In this document: piece by piece, positions 50,874-61,029 of the stretch | Layout: every line of letters begins with the position of its first letter | How positions within the stretch are numbered: position 1 is the first letter of the stretch | NCBI RefSeq assembly: GCF_016894345.1 | Contig: NZ_CP069798.1 | Span: 1,943,385 to 2,007,384, forward strand | Direction of reading: 5' to 3' | DNA from: Paralysiella testudinis | GTDB lineage: Bacteria > Pseudomonadota > Gammaproteobacteria > Burkholderiales > Neisseriaceae | DNA: 64,000 bases | Made by a program: the position numbers and the translations under genes | The notes under the pieces: generated by a model | The model's input: only the letters and a program-made list of their open reading frames with translations | The model's database searches: none | Told to the model about the DNA's origin: nothing

Positions 50874-52400
50874 TTACACCGCTTCAATCGGAATAATGCC
50901 GATTTTGGCCTGCCATTGTTTGGGGGCAATGGCGTGTACCGATTGGCCTTGGCTGTCTACCGCCACCGTTACCGGCATGTCTTTGACTTCAAACTCATAA
51001 ATCGCTTCCATGCCCAAATCTTCAAACGCCACCACGCGCGCTTGTTTAATCGCTTTGGACACCAAATAAGCCGAGCCGCCCACGGCCATTAAATACACGG
51101 CATTATTGTCGGCAATGGCTTCGCAAGCGGCGGCGCCGCGTTCGGATTTGCCAATCATGCCGAGCAAGCCGGTTTGTTCCAGCATCTGGCGGGTGAATTT
51201 GTCCATTCGGGTGGCGGTGGTGGGGCCGGCGGGGCCCACCACTTCATCGCGCACCGGATCCACGGGGCCCACGTAGTAAATCATTTTATTGGTGAAATCC
51301 ACCGGCAGGGCTTCGCCCTTGTTGAGCATATCAATCATGCGTTTGTGTGCAGCATCGCGGCCGGTGTAGATTTTGCCGTTGAGCAACAGCACATCGCCCA
51401 TTTTCCAATTGGCCACATCGGCTTTGGTGAGCGTGTCTAAATCCACACGAATGCCGTTTTCGGCGTGGTAGCTGATGTCGGGCCAGTGATCCAAATTGGG
51501 GGCGGTGAGTGCCACCGAGCCTGAGCCGTCGAGCTCAAATTCCACATGGCGGGTGGCGGCGCAATTGGGAATCATCGCAATCGGTTTGCTGGCCGCGTGG
51601 GTGGGGTAATCGAGGATTTTAACGTCGAGCACAGTGGTCAGCCCGCCCAGCCCTTGTGCACCGATGCCCAGCGCATTCACTTTTTCAAACAACTCCAAAC
51701 GCAAAGCTTCTACGGTAGACAGCTGGGCACCGGCAGCGGCTTTTTCTTTCAGCTTGTGAATATCAATATGGCTCATCAGCGATTCTTTGGCCAGCAAGGC
51801 CGCCTTTTCCGGCGTGCCGCCAATGCCGATACCCAAGATGCCGGGCGGACACCAGCCTGCGCCCATGGTGGGAATGGTTTTCAGCACCCAATCTACAATG
51901 GAATCGGAAGGGTTGAGCATAGCCAGTTTGGATTTGTTTTCCGAGCCGCCGCCCTTGGCCGCGCAAGTGACTTCCACTTTATCGCCCGCCACAATTTCCA
52001 TGTGGATTACCGCCGGAGTGTTGTCTTTGGTGTTGATGCGTTTGCCCGCCGGATCGGCCAACACCGAGGCGCGCAATTTGTTTTCCGGCAGCAAATAAGC
52101 GCGGCGCACGCCTTCGTTCACCATCTCGGCCACGCTCATTTGCGCATCCCATTGCACCTTCATGCCCACTTTCAAAAACACGGTGGCAATGCCCGTGTCT
52201 TGGCAAATGGGGCGGTGGCCTTCGGCACACATGCGGCTGTTCACCAAAATCTGCGTCATCGCGTCTTTGGCGGCGGGGTTTTCTTCTTTTTCCCATGCTT
52301 CGGTGAGCGCTTCGATGTAGTCGACTGGATGGTAGTAGCTGATAAACTGAAACGCATCGGCAATGCTCTGGATAAAGTCTTCTTGTTTGATGATGGTCAT
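50874..52400 (-). CDS. fumA: Class I (iron-sulphur) fumarate hydratase
   Basis: 508 residues. Converts fumarate to malate in the TCA cycle using an oxygen-sensitive 4Fe-4S cluster. The three likely cysteine ligands appear in HRPICQDTG, MIPNCAATRHVEFELDG and the segment following ALLAKESL. GPAGPTTATRMDKFT is a family motif in the C-terminal domain. With acnB it makes a TCA cluster on this strand, but terminators separate them. Closest letter (fumA or fumB) cannot be fixed. Confidence 0.93.
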   Translation of the reverse strand: MTIIKQEDFIQSIADAFQFISYYHPVDYIEALTEAWEKEENPAAKDAMTQILVNSRMCAEGHRPICQDTGIATVFLKVGMKVQWDAQMSVAEMVNEGVRRAYLLPENKLRASVLADPAGKRINTKDNTPAVIHMEIVAGDKVEVTCAAKGGGSENKSKLAMLNPSDSIVDWVLKTIPTMGAGWCPPGILGIGIGGTPEKAALLAKESLMSHIDIHKLKEKAAAGAQLSTVEALRLELFEKVNALGIGAQGLGGLTTVLDVKILDYPTHAASKPIAMIPNCAATRHVEFELDGSGSVALTAPNLDHWPDISYHAENGIRVDLDTLTKADVANWKMGDVLLLNGKIYTGRDAAHKRMIDMLNKGEALPVDFTNKMIYYVGPVDPVRDEVVGPAGPTTATRMDKFTRQMLEQTGLLGMIGKSERGAAACEAIADNNAVYLMAVGGSAYLVSKAIKQARVVAFEDLGMEAIYEFEVKDMPVTVAVDSQGQSVHAIAPKQWQAKIGIIPIEAV

Positions 52401-52436
52401 GGTGGGTTTGCCTGTTTTGGGTTGGTTATGTGTTTG

Positions 52437-52464
52437 TTCAGGCAGCCTTTAAAGGCTGCCTGAA
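52437..52464. terminator. Inverted uptake-sequence pair upstream of fumarase
   Basis: TTCAGGCAGCCTTT is directly followed by its complement AAAGGCTGCCTGAA, a 28-bp loopless palindrome between the Slam and fumarase genes. Confidence 0.7.
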
Positions 52465-52570
52465 ACATTATTGATTTACCATTTCAATAGCCATTCTAAA
52501 GCAAACAGCTTATTGATGCCTAGGGCTATTGTTTTCACCATCATTAGGATAAAAATATACTATGCGATTA

Positions 52571-54016
52571 TCAAAATCGCTTGCTTACTTCTATAAAAAC
52601 CTGATTTTTCTGATAGCCATACAAAAAATGGTTGCTGTCAACACGCAGCCACGACCACGTTAGCCTGGGGGTTAAGCCGTGCCAATGCCAGCCACGGTGC
52701 CATACCGAAACATTGGCCGCATACTCCTTATCCTCGCGCTTAATCTGGAAAATATCCACGCCATCATAAACACGCTTGGCCGCCATGCCCTGCATCGAAG
52801 TTGAAATGCCCTGCGGCCATTCGCGCTCCCAACCAATACGCACGCCGGTGCGCCGATAGGCGTCGGTATGGTCTTGCGCGGTTTCTCTGCCCAAATCCAC
52901 ACCGCCAAACCAGTATTGCTGCGGTGACGAACGATACAAAGCCGTAATCGAAGCTTGGCGGCTGTTGCCATCCAGAAAAGGGCGTTGCTCATGGGTTTTA
53001 CGGCCATATTGGATGGCCGCAAAGCCTTGCCAGTTGGGATTAAAAACATGGCTAGCCTGCACGCGCACGCCGGTGGTGTTTGAATACGGCTCAGTGCCGA
53101 ACCAGCGGCGCTCATAATATGGCAGCAAGGCCAGCTCGCCCCGTGCGCGCCGATAAACCGGGCCGCTGCTCAGGCGCACATTCAAATCATCATAAGCATG
53201 ATTATCCCAATAAAATTTGCCATCGGCATTGCCACTGAAACGCCAAAACCAGTGCCCGCCCAGCGGCTGATTTTTTTGTGCACCCAATTGATAGCCCACA
53301 CCACGCGCCGATTGCGGTGCTGGCAAAATCCAGCGCCCGCGCTCACCCACTATCTCACGCTGAGCCGGTGCATTATTAACATTATTCTCATGCAAATAGC
53401 GCAATGCCGCATCAAACGACCACGATTGCTGTTGCTCCAGCCAAGCCGTATATTCATCAACCTGCACCAGCACCGCCGGGGGTACATCTTCAGCGGCGCG
53501 GATTTTATCGAACTGGTCTTGTGCGGCCACCAACTGCTGGTCTTGCGCCAATGTAACCGCCAACTGAACCCGCACCGGTGTTAACTGCGGCTGTTGGGCG
53601 ATAATATTGCGGTAGGCTGCCACTGCTGCCGCATAATTGCCATCAGCGCGCGCCAGCAAGGCTTCGGCATACAATACCAAAACCGCATCCTGTTGCGCAG
53701 ACGGCAATTGGCGGTATAGCGGCAGCAATAAGCGCGCGCCGGCAATATTTTGGTTGGCAATACTGGAATCCAGCGCCCGCCCCAGCAAAGCCGGGTCTTG
53801 CAGTAATTGCGCAGAAGTCAGATGCAAAGTAGTTTGCTCATCGCTACTGCCCGGCACTGGCGGCGTCTTATCAACCGACAGCGTTTCCGCCACTTGTTCT
53901 TGGTTCAGATTAAACTGAGGACGCGGCTCAACAGCCGGCGCCAGTGGGGCTGCCTGAACACCCGCAGCCGTAAACGCGGCAGTAAGGGCCGGATAAACCA
54001 AATAAAATAAGCGCAT
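52571..54016 (-). CDS. Slam: surface lipoprotein assembly modifier
   Basis: 481 residues. Signal peptide (1-22), periplasmic TPR-like helices (about 60-190), and a C-terminal outer-membrane beta-barrel (DUF560, about 200-481) rich in alternating aromatic strands and ending in F (VFIEVSKRF). Slams move specific lipoproteins to the cell surface in Neisseriaceae. The gene directly upstream encodes such a lipoprotein, but it is split by an insertion sequence, so this Slam may have lost its local client. A terminator-like hairpin lies between them. Confidence 0.88.
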   Translation of the reverse strand: MRLFYLVYPALTAAFTAAGVQAAPLAPAVEPRPQFNLNQEQVAETLSVDKTPPVPGSSDEQTTLHLTSAQLLQDPALLGRALDSSIANQNIAGARLLLPLYRQLPSAQQDAVLVLYAEALLARADGNYAAAVAAYRNIIAQQPQLTPVRVQLAVTLAQDQQLVAAQDQFDKIRAAEDVPPAVLVQVDEYTAWLEQQQSWSFDAALRYLHENNVNNAPAQREIVGERGRWILPAPQSARGVGYQLGAQKNQPLGGHWFWRFSGNADGKFYWDNHAYDDLNVRLSSGPVYRRARGELALLPYYERRWFGTEPYSNTTGVRVQASHVFNPNWQGFAAIQYGRKTHEQRPFLDGNSRQASITALYRSSPQQYWFGGVDLGRETAQDHTDAYRRTGVRIGWEREWPQGISTSMQGMAAKRVYDGVDIFQIKREDKEYAANVSVWHRGWHWHGLTPRLTWSWLRVDSNHFLYGYQKNQVFIEVSKRF

Positions 54017-54033
54017 TGCGTTTGATTACCATA

Positions 54034-54056
54034 AAAAAAGCCCCCGCAGGGGCTTG
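54034..54056 (-). terminator. Terminator or attenuator between lipoprotein and Slam genes
   Basis: Minus-strand AAGCCCCTGCGGGGGCTTTTTTT is a tight GC hairpin with a T tract, between the lipoprotein stop and the Slam start. It would set a lipoprotein-to-Slam ratio if both are on one transcript. Confidence 0.7.
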
Positions 54057-54499
54057 GGTTATACAATAAGGCTTATGGTTGTTTTACCGCACCGAAAGCA
54101 CCATTGTAATTCGCTGCTTTATTGCTGTAAGTACCAGACAACTCAGCCGCTTGCGGGCCATAGAATGCACCTTGAGTCTGAACACCGCTAATTTGATGAG
54201 TACCACTGAAAGTGTTACCGGTAATATCAGCGGACAGCTCAATACCACCACCCGCCACACCAACGACACCAATCAGTTTTTTCGCACCAAAATCAACATC
54301 AAATCTTGAATCGCCGGTAATCGGAGCTGCACTGCCTGCCACATGCACAGAAAGTCCCTCATAAGTTGCCTTGCCGGTGGTTGGGGTATCAGTGGATAGA
54401 TTGCCTTGTGCAAAAACAATCGGGTTACCATCAACCTTCACTACACCATAGCGTGCATAGCTCAAATGGCTACCGCTAATCACATTCCCATTAAGATTA

Positions 54500-55369
54500 G
54501 GGTCTGTTCACAATTACTTGTCATACCCTTGAATAAAAAAGAAACGCAGGCATAAAAGGAAGTTCTCACCCTCCCCCAATACACCTGCGATGCCCCGTAC
54601 ACTACTCAAAGATGAACATTGGACGAAGCTGTTATCTATTCTGCGTGATTTGGGTATTTATAGCAAACCCAATTTGCGCAGAATTCTTGAAGGCATACTT
54701 TACAGAATAAGAACCGGCATACCGTGGCGGGATTTACCCGAGTATTTCGGCAAGTATCATACTGTTTATACCGCTTATAACCGTTGGTCAGAAAAAGGCA
54801 TTTTTACTGCAATCTTGAAACAGCTCAGCCAAGAGAGTGACTTGGAGTGGGTAGCCATAGACGGCAGTTATATCCGTGCCCACCAACACTGCGCCTCAGC
54901 GCTCAGTGCACAAGAGGATCACGCAATCGGTATGAGCCGAGGCGGCAGAACCAGCAAGATTCATTTGGCTGTAGATGCTGCAGGCAATCCGGTTGAGGTT
55001 ATCGTTACTGCGGGCAATATCCATGATGTCACCGTTGCACCGGAGCTGCTTGACAACATCAACCTTGCCGAAACTGAGTTGGTTAATGCGGACAAAGGTT
55101 ACGATTCAGACCGGCTCAGGGAGCAAATAGAGCAAAGCGGTGCGAAAGCCAATATTCCCTATAAAAGCAATAGGGAAGAGAAAAATAAAGACATGGACTG
55201 GTATTTATATAAAATCAGGCATTTGGTAGAGAATGCCTTTTGCCGTTTGAAACATTTCCGAGCGATTGCCAGCCGTTACGATAAGCTGAAACGTAACTTC
55301 CACAGTACGGTTTTATTGGGGTGCATTGTGATGTGGTTACCTTTATGACAAGTAATTGTGAACAGACCC
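54500..55369 (+). mobile_element. IS5-family insertion sequence, 870 bp
   Basis: Perfect 26-bp terminal inverted repeats starting GGGTCTGTTCACAATTACTT, flanked by a TA duplication (54498-54499 and 55370-55371). One transposase gene. The repeats and DDE protein appear intact, so the insertion is probably recent. Confidence 0.92.
54590..55348 (+). CDS. IS5-family transposase
   Basis: 252 residues in a single frame. DDE residues lie in VAIDGSYIRAHQH, VNADKGYDSDRLRE and the VENAFCRLKHFR motif (Y-(2)-R-(3)-E-(6)-K-like end). N-terminal helix-turn-helix with TGIPWRDLPEYFG. No truncation or shift. Confidence 0.93.
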   Translation: MPRTLLKDEHWTKLLSILRDLGIYSKPNLRRILEGILYRIRTGIPWRDLPEYFGKYHTVYTAYNRWSEKGIFTAILKQLSQESDLEWVAIDGSYIRAHQHCASALSAQEDHAIGMSRGGRTSKIHLAVDAAGNPVEVIVTAGNIHDVTVAPELLDNINLAETELVNADKGYDSDRLREQIEQSGAKANIPYKSNREEKNKDMDWYLYKIRHLVENAFCRLKHFRAIASRYDKLKRNFHSTVLLGCIVMWLPL

Positions 55370-55963
55370 TAGTAAAAGTGCCTGCACTAATGCCTGGGTA
55401 GGTCAGGGCAATTTCTTTACCATCTACCACTAAGGTATCACGGCTATTATTTTTCAAGGTTAATGATTTCGGCGCTTCTGCCCCAGCTGCCGTAATTTTA
55501 ATATAATTACCCGCAACACTTGTACTACCGGTATTACCACCGGTATTACCACCCGTTGAACCGCCGGTACCTGGGGTATTGCTGGAAGAAACACTGGGGC
55601 TGCCGCCGCCACCGCCGCCACAGGCAGCCAAACCGAATGCGGTTACCAAAGCCAAAGCGGCCAAATTTAATTTTTGCATTTTACCGTATCCTTAATTAAA
55701 TCTATTATTCAAATGTTTGATTACGAATAAAACCCGATACTCAACACAAACAAACGTAACAAATATTAACACGATTGACAGAGGATGCAAAACGTTATTC
55801 TATAACAGCGAAATTAAATACGGCTGGCAATAAAATCTGATTGCCGCTATTACACTCATCTAATAAGACCTATAATTGCCAGCCTGCACAATACATCTAG
55901 CCTGCTCTGCAGCCAAATACAAATCGTCCTCTTTTATAAAATATAAAGCTATTTAATTTTATT

Positions 55964-57361
55964 ATGAAAATTCTGATTCTGGGCAGCGGCCAAGTCGGCT
56001 CCACCGTGGCGCAAAATCTGGCGCTGATGCCCAATAACGATGTAACCATTATCGACATCAGCGAAGAAGCGCTCAGCAATTTGCGCGACAAGCTGGATGT
56101 GCAAACCGTATTAGGCAACGCCGCCTCACCTACGGTGTTGGCAATGGCCGGGGCAGAAGACGCCGATTTGGTGCTGGCGCTCACCCGCAGCGATGAAACC
56201 AATCTGGTGGCCTGCCGCATGGCCAGCGTGTTGTTTAACACGCCCAATCGCATTGCCCGCGTGCGCCGCAGCGACTATCTGGAATACCCCAGCACCCACC
56301 CCGACTACCCCAGCAGCCTGGATGTGTTTGACATCACCGAATCCATCAGCCCGGAGCAATTGGTCACCGAGCAGGTAGTTGGCCTGCTTAAGCACACCAG
56401 CGCCTTGCAGGTATTGCGTTTTGCCGACGACAAAGTGCGCATGGTGGTGGTACGCACGCAAAAAGGCGGCCTATTGGTGGGCAAGCCGATTGCCGAAATC
56501 AACGCCCATCTGCCCGACGGCGTCGACTGCCAAATCAGCGCCATCTACCGCAACAACCGCCTGATTGTGCCCACTGCCAGCACGGTATTGATTGAGGGCG
56601 ACGAGGTGTTTTTTCTGGCCAACAGCGCCCATGTGCAAACCGTGATGCGCGAAATGCGCCCCAACGAGCAGCGCACGCGGCGGGTGATGATTGCTGGCGG
56701 TGGCAATATCGGCTACCGCGTGGCCAAGCAGTTGGAACATGAGTTTGATATCAAAATCATTGAGCTAAACCGCAGCCGCGCCGAATGGCTGGCCGAAAAC
56801 CTCGACACCGCGCTGGTGTTGCACGGCACCGCCACCGACGAAGCGCTGATGGAAAACGAATACATCGATGAAATCGACGTTTTCTGCGCGCTCACTAACG
56901 ACGATGAAGACAACATCATGGCCAGCCTATTGGCCAAAAACATGGGCGCCAAGCGGGTGATGGCGATTGTAAACCGCTCCAGCTATGTGGATTTGCTCGA
57001 AGGCAACACCATCGACATCGTGATTTCGCCCCACTTAATCACCATCGGCTCGATTCTGGCGCATGTGCGCTTGGGCGATGTGGTGGCGGTGCATCCGGTA
57101 CGCCGGGGCAGTGCCGAAGCCATTGAAGTGGTGATTCATGGCGATAAACACACCTCGCAGCTGGTGGGCCGCCATATCGGCCAAGTAAAGCTGCCCGCCG
57201 GCTGCTATTTTGCGGCGCTGGTGCGCGGCGATGAAGTGATTATGGGGCACAAAGACGTGCTCTTGGCCGATGGCGACCATATTATCTTCTTTGTGTCGCG
57301 CCGCCGCGTGGTGCAAGAGCTGGAAAAGCTGATTCAGGTTAAAATCGGCTTTTTCGGTTGA
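55964..57361 (+). CDS. trkA: Trk potassium uptake regulatory subunit
   Basis: 465 residues. Two RCK units, each with a Rossmann NAD-binding domain (MKILILGSGQVGSTVAQNL and VMIAGGGNIGYRVAKQLE near 230) and a TrkA-C domain. It binds NAD/ATP and gates the membrane subunit TrkH, encoded 137 bases downstream. Region between contains two uptake sequences, so the genes may be separately transcribed. Confidence 0.95.
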   Translation: MKILILGSGQVGSTVAQNLALMPNNDVTIIDISEEALSNLRDKLDVQTVLGNAASPTVLAMAGAEDADLVLALTRSDETNLVACRMASVLFNTPNRIARVRRSDYLEYPSTHPDYPSSLDVFDITESISPEQLVTEQVVGLLKHTSALQVLRFADDKVRMVVVRTQKGGLLVGKPIAEINAHLPDGVDCQISAIYRNNRLIVPTASTVLIEGDEVFFLANSAHVQTVMREMRPNEQRTRRVMIAGGGNIGYRVAKQLEHEFDIKIIELNRSRAEWLAENLDTALVLHGTATDEALMENEYIDEIDVFCALTNDDEDNIMASLLAKNMGAKRVMAIVNRSSYVDLLEGNTIDIVISPHLITIGSILAHVRLGDVVAVHPVRRGSAEAIEVVIHGDKHTSQLVGRHIGQVKLPAGCYFAALVRGDEVIMGHKDVLLADGDHIIFFVSRRRVVQELEKLIQVKIGFFG

Positions 57362-57498
57362 AGTAATCGGGCTTTCAGGCAGCCTTTAAACAAACAAATG
57401 GATAACACCGTTATTTTTAAAATGTCACAACTGACACATTAGTTAAGGCTGCCTGAAACCATTTAATCCGCCTTGCGGCCTACCTTTTTATTTTTGCC

Positions 57499-58956
57499 AT
57501 GCATAAACTTATCCCCATCATCCACGTTGTGGCCAAAACCGGTTTTCTGTTTTCGCTGCTGCTCTTAGCACCCACGCTGGTGTCGTATCTGTATTTGGAT
57601 GATGTGTTCTACGCTTTTGCCACCACCGCGGCGATTGCCATCGGCACCTCAGCCGCCATTTGGCTGGCCACGCTCAAATACAACCGCGAGCTGCGCCCGC
57701 GCGACGGCTTTACCTTGGTGTTTTTGCTGTGGGTGGGCTTTGCGGTGATTGCCGCGCTGCCGTTTTACATTTATGTGCCTGGCATTAGCTTTACCGATGC
57801 TTTTTTTGAAGCCATGTCCGGCCTCACCACCACCGGCGCCACTATTTTCGGCAGCCTAGATACTTTAGCGCCTTCGCTTAATTTTTGGCGCCATATGCTC
57901 AACTGGCTGGGCGGGATGGGTATTATTGTATTGGCGGTGGCGATTTTGCCCATGCTCGGCGTGGGCGGCACCCAGCTTTTTAAGGCGGAAATCCCGGGTC
58001 TTAACAAAGACCACAAAATGGCGCCGCGCATTTCGCAAACCGCTAAAAAGCTGTGGTCGGTGTATCTCATGTTCACCTTAATCACCTTTCTTGCGCTTAA
58101 GCTGGCGGGCATGAGCTGGTTTGATGCCATCTGCCACGCCATGTCCGGCATTTCCTTAGGCGGCTTTTCCACCCACGACAACAGCATTGCTTATTTTAAT
58201 TCCGTGAGCATCGAGCTGGTGCTGATGGCCGCCACCATTGTGGGCGCCATCAATTTCACCAACCACTTCTACGCCTTGCAACACAAAACCGTGCGCAGCT
58301 ATTGGCAAGACGAAGAAGTGCGGGTGCTGATTACCCTCTTGCTGGGCAGTATTGTGCTGGTGAGCCTGTATTTATGGTGGAAAGATTATTACACCAGCTT
58401 GGCCGACGCCTTTCGATTTGTGAGTTTTAACTTTGTTTCCATCGGCTTGGCCAACGGCTACGCCAATGCCGACTTTGCCAAATGGCCGCTGATTGCCTCG
58501 CTGTGGATGTTTTTTCTGGCCAATATTTTGGCCAATGCAGGCTCCACCGGTGGCGGCATCAAAACCATTCGTGCTATTGTATTGTTCAAATTCAGCCTGC
58601 GCGAAATGATGCTGCTGCTGCACCCCAATGCGGTGCGCACCGTAAAGGTAAACAACAACCACATTCCCGAACGCATGGCACTCACCGTACTGGCGTTTAT
58701 TTTCGTGTATTTTATGACGGTGGTGCTGTTCACCTTTTTGATGATGGCCACCGGGCTGGATTTTGTTTCCGCCCTCACCGCCATTATTGCCTGCATCACC
58801 AATGCCGGCCCCGGTTTGGGCGCCGTAGGCCCCGCTGGCAACTACGCCTTGCTCAGCGACGCGCAAAAATGGCTGTGTACGCTGGTCATGCTGCTGGGGC
58901 GGCTGGAAATTTTTACCGTGTTTATTTTGTTCACCCCCGCCTACTGGCGCAAATAA
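57499..58956 (+). CDS. trkH: Trk potassium uptake membrane subunit
   Basis: 485 residues, about ten membrane segments in four M1-P-M2 repeats. Selectivity-filter loops are visible: SGLTTTGATIFG near 110, SGISLGGFSTHD near 215, SIGLANGYA near 313 and TNAGPGLGAVGPAGNY near 435. Imports K+ driven by the membrane potential. Functions with TrkA. Confidence 0.95.
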   Translation: MHKLIPIIHVVAKTGFLFSLLLLAPTLVSYLYLDDVFYAFATTAAIAIGTSAAIWLATLKYNRELRPRDGFTLVFLLWVGFAVIAALPFYIYVPGISFTDAFFEAMSGLTTTGATIFGSLDTLAPSLNFWRHMLNWLGGMGIIVLAVAILPMLGVGGTQLFKAEIPGLNKDHKMAPRISQTAKKLWSVYLMFTLITFLALKLAGMSWFDAICHAMSGISLGGFSTHDNSIAYFNSVSIELVLMAATIVGAINFTNHFYALQHKTVRSYWQDEEVRVLITLLLGSIVLVSLYLWWKDYYTSLADAFRFVSFNFVSIGLANGYANADFAKWPLIASLWMFFLANILANAGSTGGGIKTIRAIVLFKFSLREMMLLLHPNAVRTVKVNNNHIPERMALTVLAFIFVYFMTVVLFTFLMMATGLDFVSALTAIIACITNAGPGLGAVGPAGNYALLSDAQKWLCTLVMLLGRLEIFTVFILFTPAYWRK

Positions 58957-58978
58957 ACACCCGCAATAGGAAAATAAT

Positions 58979-60841
58979 ATGAACCGACACACCCTCTTTC
59001 GCCGCAGCTTAATCACCGCCGCCGTGGCCGCGATGGCCGCCTGCACCAGCCCGATTGAAACCCCGGTAGAGCCGGTGAAGCCCGGCACCCACGCCGGCGT
59101 TTTGCCCGGCACTCATGCCGTGGAAACCCCCAGCCAAGTAGTCAGCAACTACCAGTGGTATCAAAGCGTGTTTGAAGCACTGAAAAACAACGACGACACC
59201 CAAGCAGCACAATTTTTGGCACAGCAAGCGCCCAGCGCCATGAGCAACACCGTGCGCAACCAGTGGCTCAAAAATCTGGGCAAACGCGGCAATTGGGCAT
59301 TGTTTAAGCAGCAATACACCCAATTAACAGCCGATGAGCGTGATCAAGAAACCCGTTGCTATGCCGCCGTGGGCGGTATTGAGCGCAATCCGGCCTTGGC
59401 CGCCGAGCTTATCCAATCGCTCACGCGGCTGCCTGAAGGCTGTAATGCCTACTTAAACCAAATGGCCGCCGCCGGGCAGCTGGATACTGAAGCCGCTTGG
59501 CGGCGCGTGCGCGGCCTGCTTAGCAACAACCAAATCAGCGATGCCCGCGCCTTGGCCGCGGCGCTGGGCAGCCCGCTGCCCAATCCCTTAAGCAGCGCCA
59601 GCGGCGGCAGCCCCGGCCAACAAGAAGCTTTGCTATACAGCGTAACCAGCCGCGACGGTCGACGCAGCGCCGATGTGGCCGCCCGCATCCAAGCCCTTTC
59701 AGGCAGCCTTACTTCGGCACAAACTGGCTTTGCTTGGGCGCTGGCCGCCCACAACCAAGCGCTCAACCAAAATATGGATACCGCGCTGGCCTATTTTAAC
59801 CGTGCCGACCGCAAGCAATTGAGCACCGAACATTGGGAATGGTATGCCCGCGCCGCTTTGCGCGGCCAGCGCTGGAGCGATTTGGCCGGCATCATCCGCG
59901 CCATGCCTTCATCTTTGCAAAACGACCCTACCTGGCAATATTGGCTGGGGCGCAGCCTCGCAGCCCAAGGCCAACGCAGCCAAGCCGAAGCGCTCTACCG
60001 CCAAGCCGCCGCTTCCGGACGTAATTTTTACGCCCTGATGGCCACCGAAGCCTTAGGCGGCAAAGTAGACACCCGCAACAACGTGGCCGACAGCAGCCGC
60101 AGCGATGTACAGCGTGTGGCGCAAGACGGCAATATTGCCCGCGCGCTGGCATTGTTTCAGGCAGCCCAAAACAGCGGCGACTGGACCATGCGCCGCCAAG
60201 CGCAAGCCGAATGGCGCTACGCCATCAAAAACTACAATGAAGCCACCTTATTGGCTTCGTCCACCTTGGCCAATGAGCAAGGCTTTTACGAAATGGGCAT
60301 ACTCAGTGCCGACCGCACCAACCAGCAGCTCAACTACAAGCTGCGCTATATTTCGCCGTTCCGCGATGTCACCGAACGCTACGCCGCCCAAGCCAATGTC
60401 GACCCGGCCTGGGTATACGGCCTGATTCGGCAGGAAAGCCGCTTTATGCTTGGTGTGCGCTCGCGCGTGGGTGCCACCGGCTTAATGCAAGTCATGCCCG
60501 CCACCGCTGACGAAATCGCCCGCAAAATCGGCATGAGCAGCGCCGAATTGCACACCATGGATGGCAATATCCGCATGGGCACTTGGTATCTGGGCGACGC
60601 CCGCAACCGCATGGGCGATGAAATTCTGGCCACCGCTGGTTACAACGCCGGCGCTGCGCGTGCGCGCCGCTGGCAGGCCGCCGTGCCGCTGGAAGGTGCC
60701 ATCTACGCCGAAACCATCCCTTTTGACGAAACCCGCACCTACGTTAAAAACGTGATGGCCAACGCCACCTACTACGCCAGCGTGTTTAACGAGCCGCAAA
60801 CCTCGCTCACCCGCCGCATGGGCACCGTACCGGCACGCTAA
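58979..60841 (+). CDS. slt: Lytic murein transglycosylase (Slt70/LtgA type)
   Basis: 620 residues. Lipoprotein-like signal (lipobox MAAC near 22), a superhelical ring domain of many short helices (about 50-450), a linker, then the catalytic domain: GLIRQESRFMLGVRSRVGATGLMQVMPATA with the catalytic glutamate in RQES, and ATAGYNAGAARARRW. It cleaves peptidoglycan to anhydromuropeptides. In Neisseria the equivalent is LtgA. Starts 22 bases after trkH. Confidence 0.93.
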   Translation: MNRHTLFRRSLITAAVAAMAACTSPIETPVEPVKPGTHAGVLPGTHAVETPSQVVSNYQWYQSVFEALKNNDDTQAAQFLAQQAPSAMSNTVRNQWLKNLGKRGNWALFKQQYTQLTADERDQETRCYAAVGGIERNPALAAELIQSLTRLPEGCNAYLNQMAAAGQLDTEAAWRRVRGLLSNNQISDARALAAALGSPLPNPLSSASGGSPGQQEALLYSVTSRDGRRSADVAARIQALSGSLTSAQTGFAWALAAHNQALNQNMDTALAYFNRADRKQLSTEHWEWYARAALRGQRWSDLAGIIRAMPSSLQNDPTWQYWLGRSLAAQGQRSQAEALYRQAAASGRNFYALMATEALGGKVDTRNNVADSSRSDVQRVAQDGNIARALALFQAAQNSGDWTMRRQAQAEWRYAIKNYNEATLLASSTLANEQGFYEMGILSADRTNQQLNYKLRYISPFRDVTERYAAQANVDPAWVYGLIRQESRFMLGVRSRVGATGLMQVMPATADEIARKIGMSSAELHTMDGNIRMGTWYLGDARNRMGDEILATAGYNAGAARARRWQAAVPLEGAIYAETIPFDETRTYVKNVMANATYYASVFNEPQTSLTRRMGTVPAR

Positions 60842-60926
60842 GCAGGTTAGGTTATTCTGGCAAAATTCAGATTTGGTGGCTCCTGCGCAGGCAGGAGCCC
60901 AGACTGAAGAACCGCTTCAGCCGTAG

Positions 60927-61014
60927 GTCGGATTCTTGAATCCGACGCTTGTTCGAAGAACAAGACCGTCATGTTTTGGCCTTTTCGGCCAAATGTCGGA
61001 TTCAAGAATCCGAC
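60927..61014. repeat. Pair of 20-bp palindromes in the slt-IS110 gap
   Basis: GTCGGATTCTTGAATCCGAC (60927-60946) and its reverse complement GTCGGATTCAAGAATCCGAC (60995-61014) enclose 48 bases that contain TTGGCCTTTTCGGCCAA, itself a hairpin. The gap 60842-61198 holds no gene. This looks like a small dispersed repeat, and may be the target into which the IS110 element inserted. Confidence 0.6.
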
Positions 61015-61029
61015 CTTGTATCTCTCAAG

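Larger units (their letters stand above)
54073..55679 (-). pseudogene. Slam-dependent surface lipoprotein gene split by an IS
   Basis: N-terminal part (55679 to 55372): signal with lipobox LAAC, a run of six glycines and a Ser/Gly/Thr-rich tether. C-terminal part (54499 to 54073): a small beta-barrel ending GTHQISGVQTQGAFYGPQAAELSGTYSN, typical of TbpB/FHbp-type barrels. Removing the IS and one TA restores an open frame of 244 residues across the junction (SAGTFTNLNGNVISGSHLSY). Truncated product would lack the barrel. Host ligand unknown. Confidence 0.88.

Noticed and set aside
60843..60870. Fourth Correia-like copy after slt
   Set aside because: Only about 14 bases (GTTAGGTTATT) match one end and no partner terminus is present.
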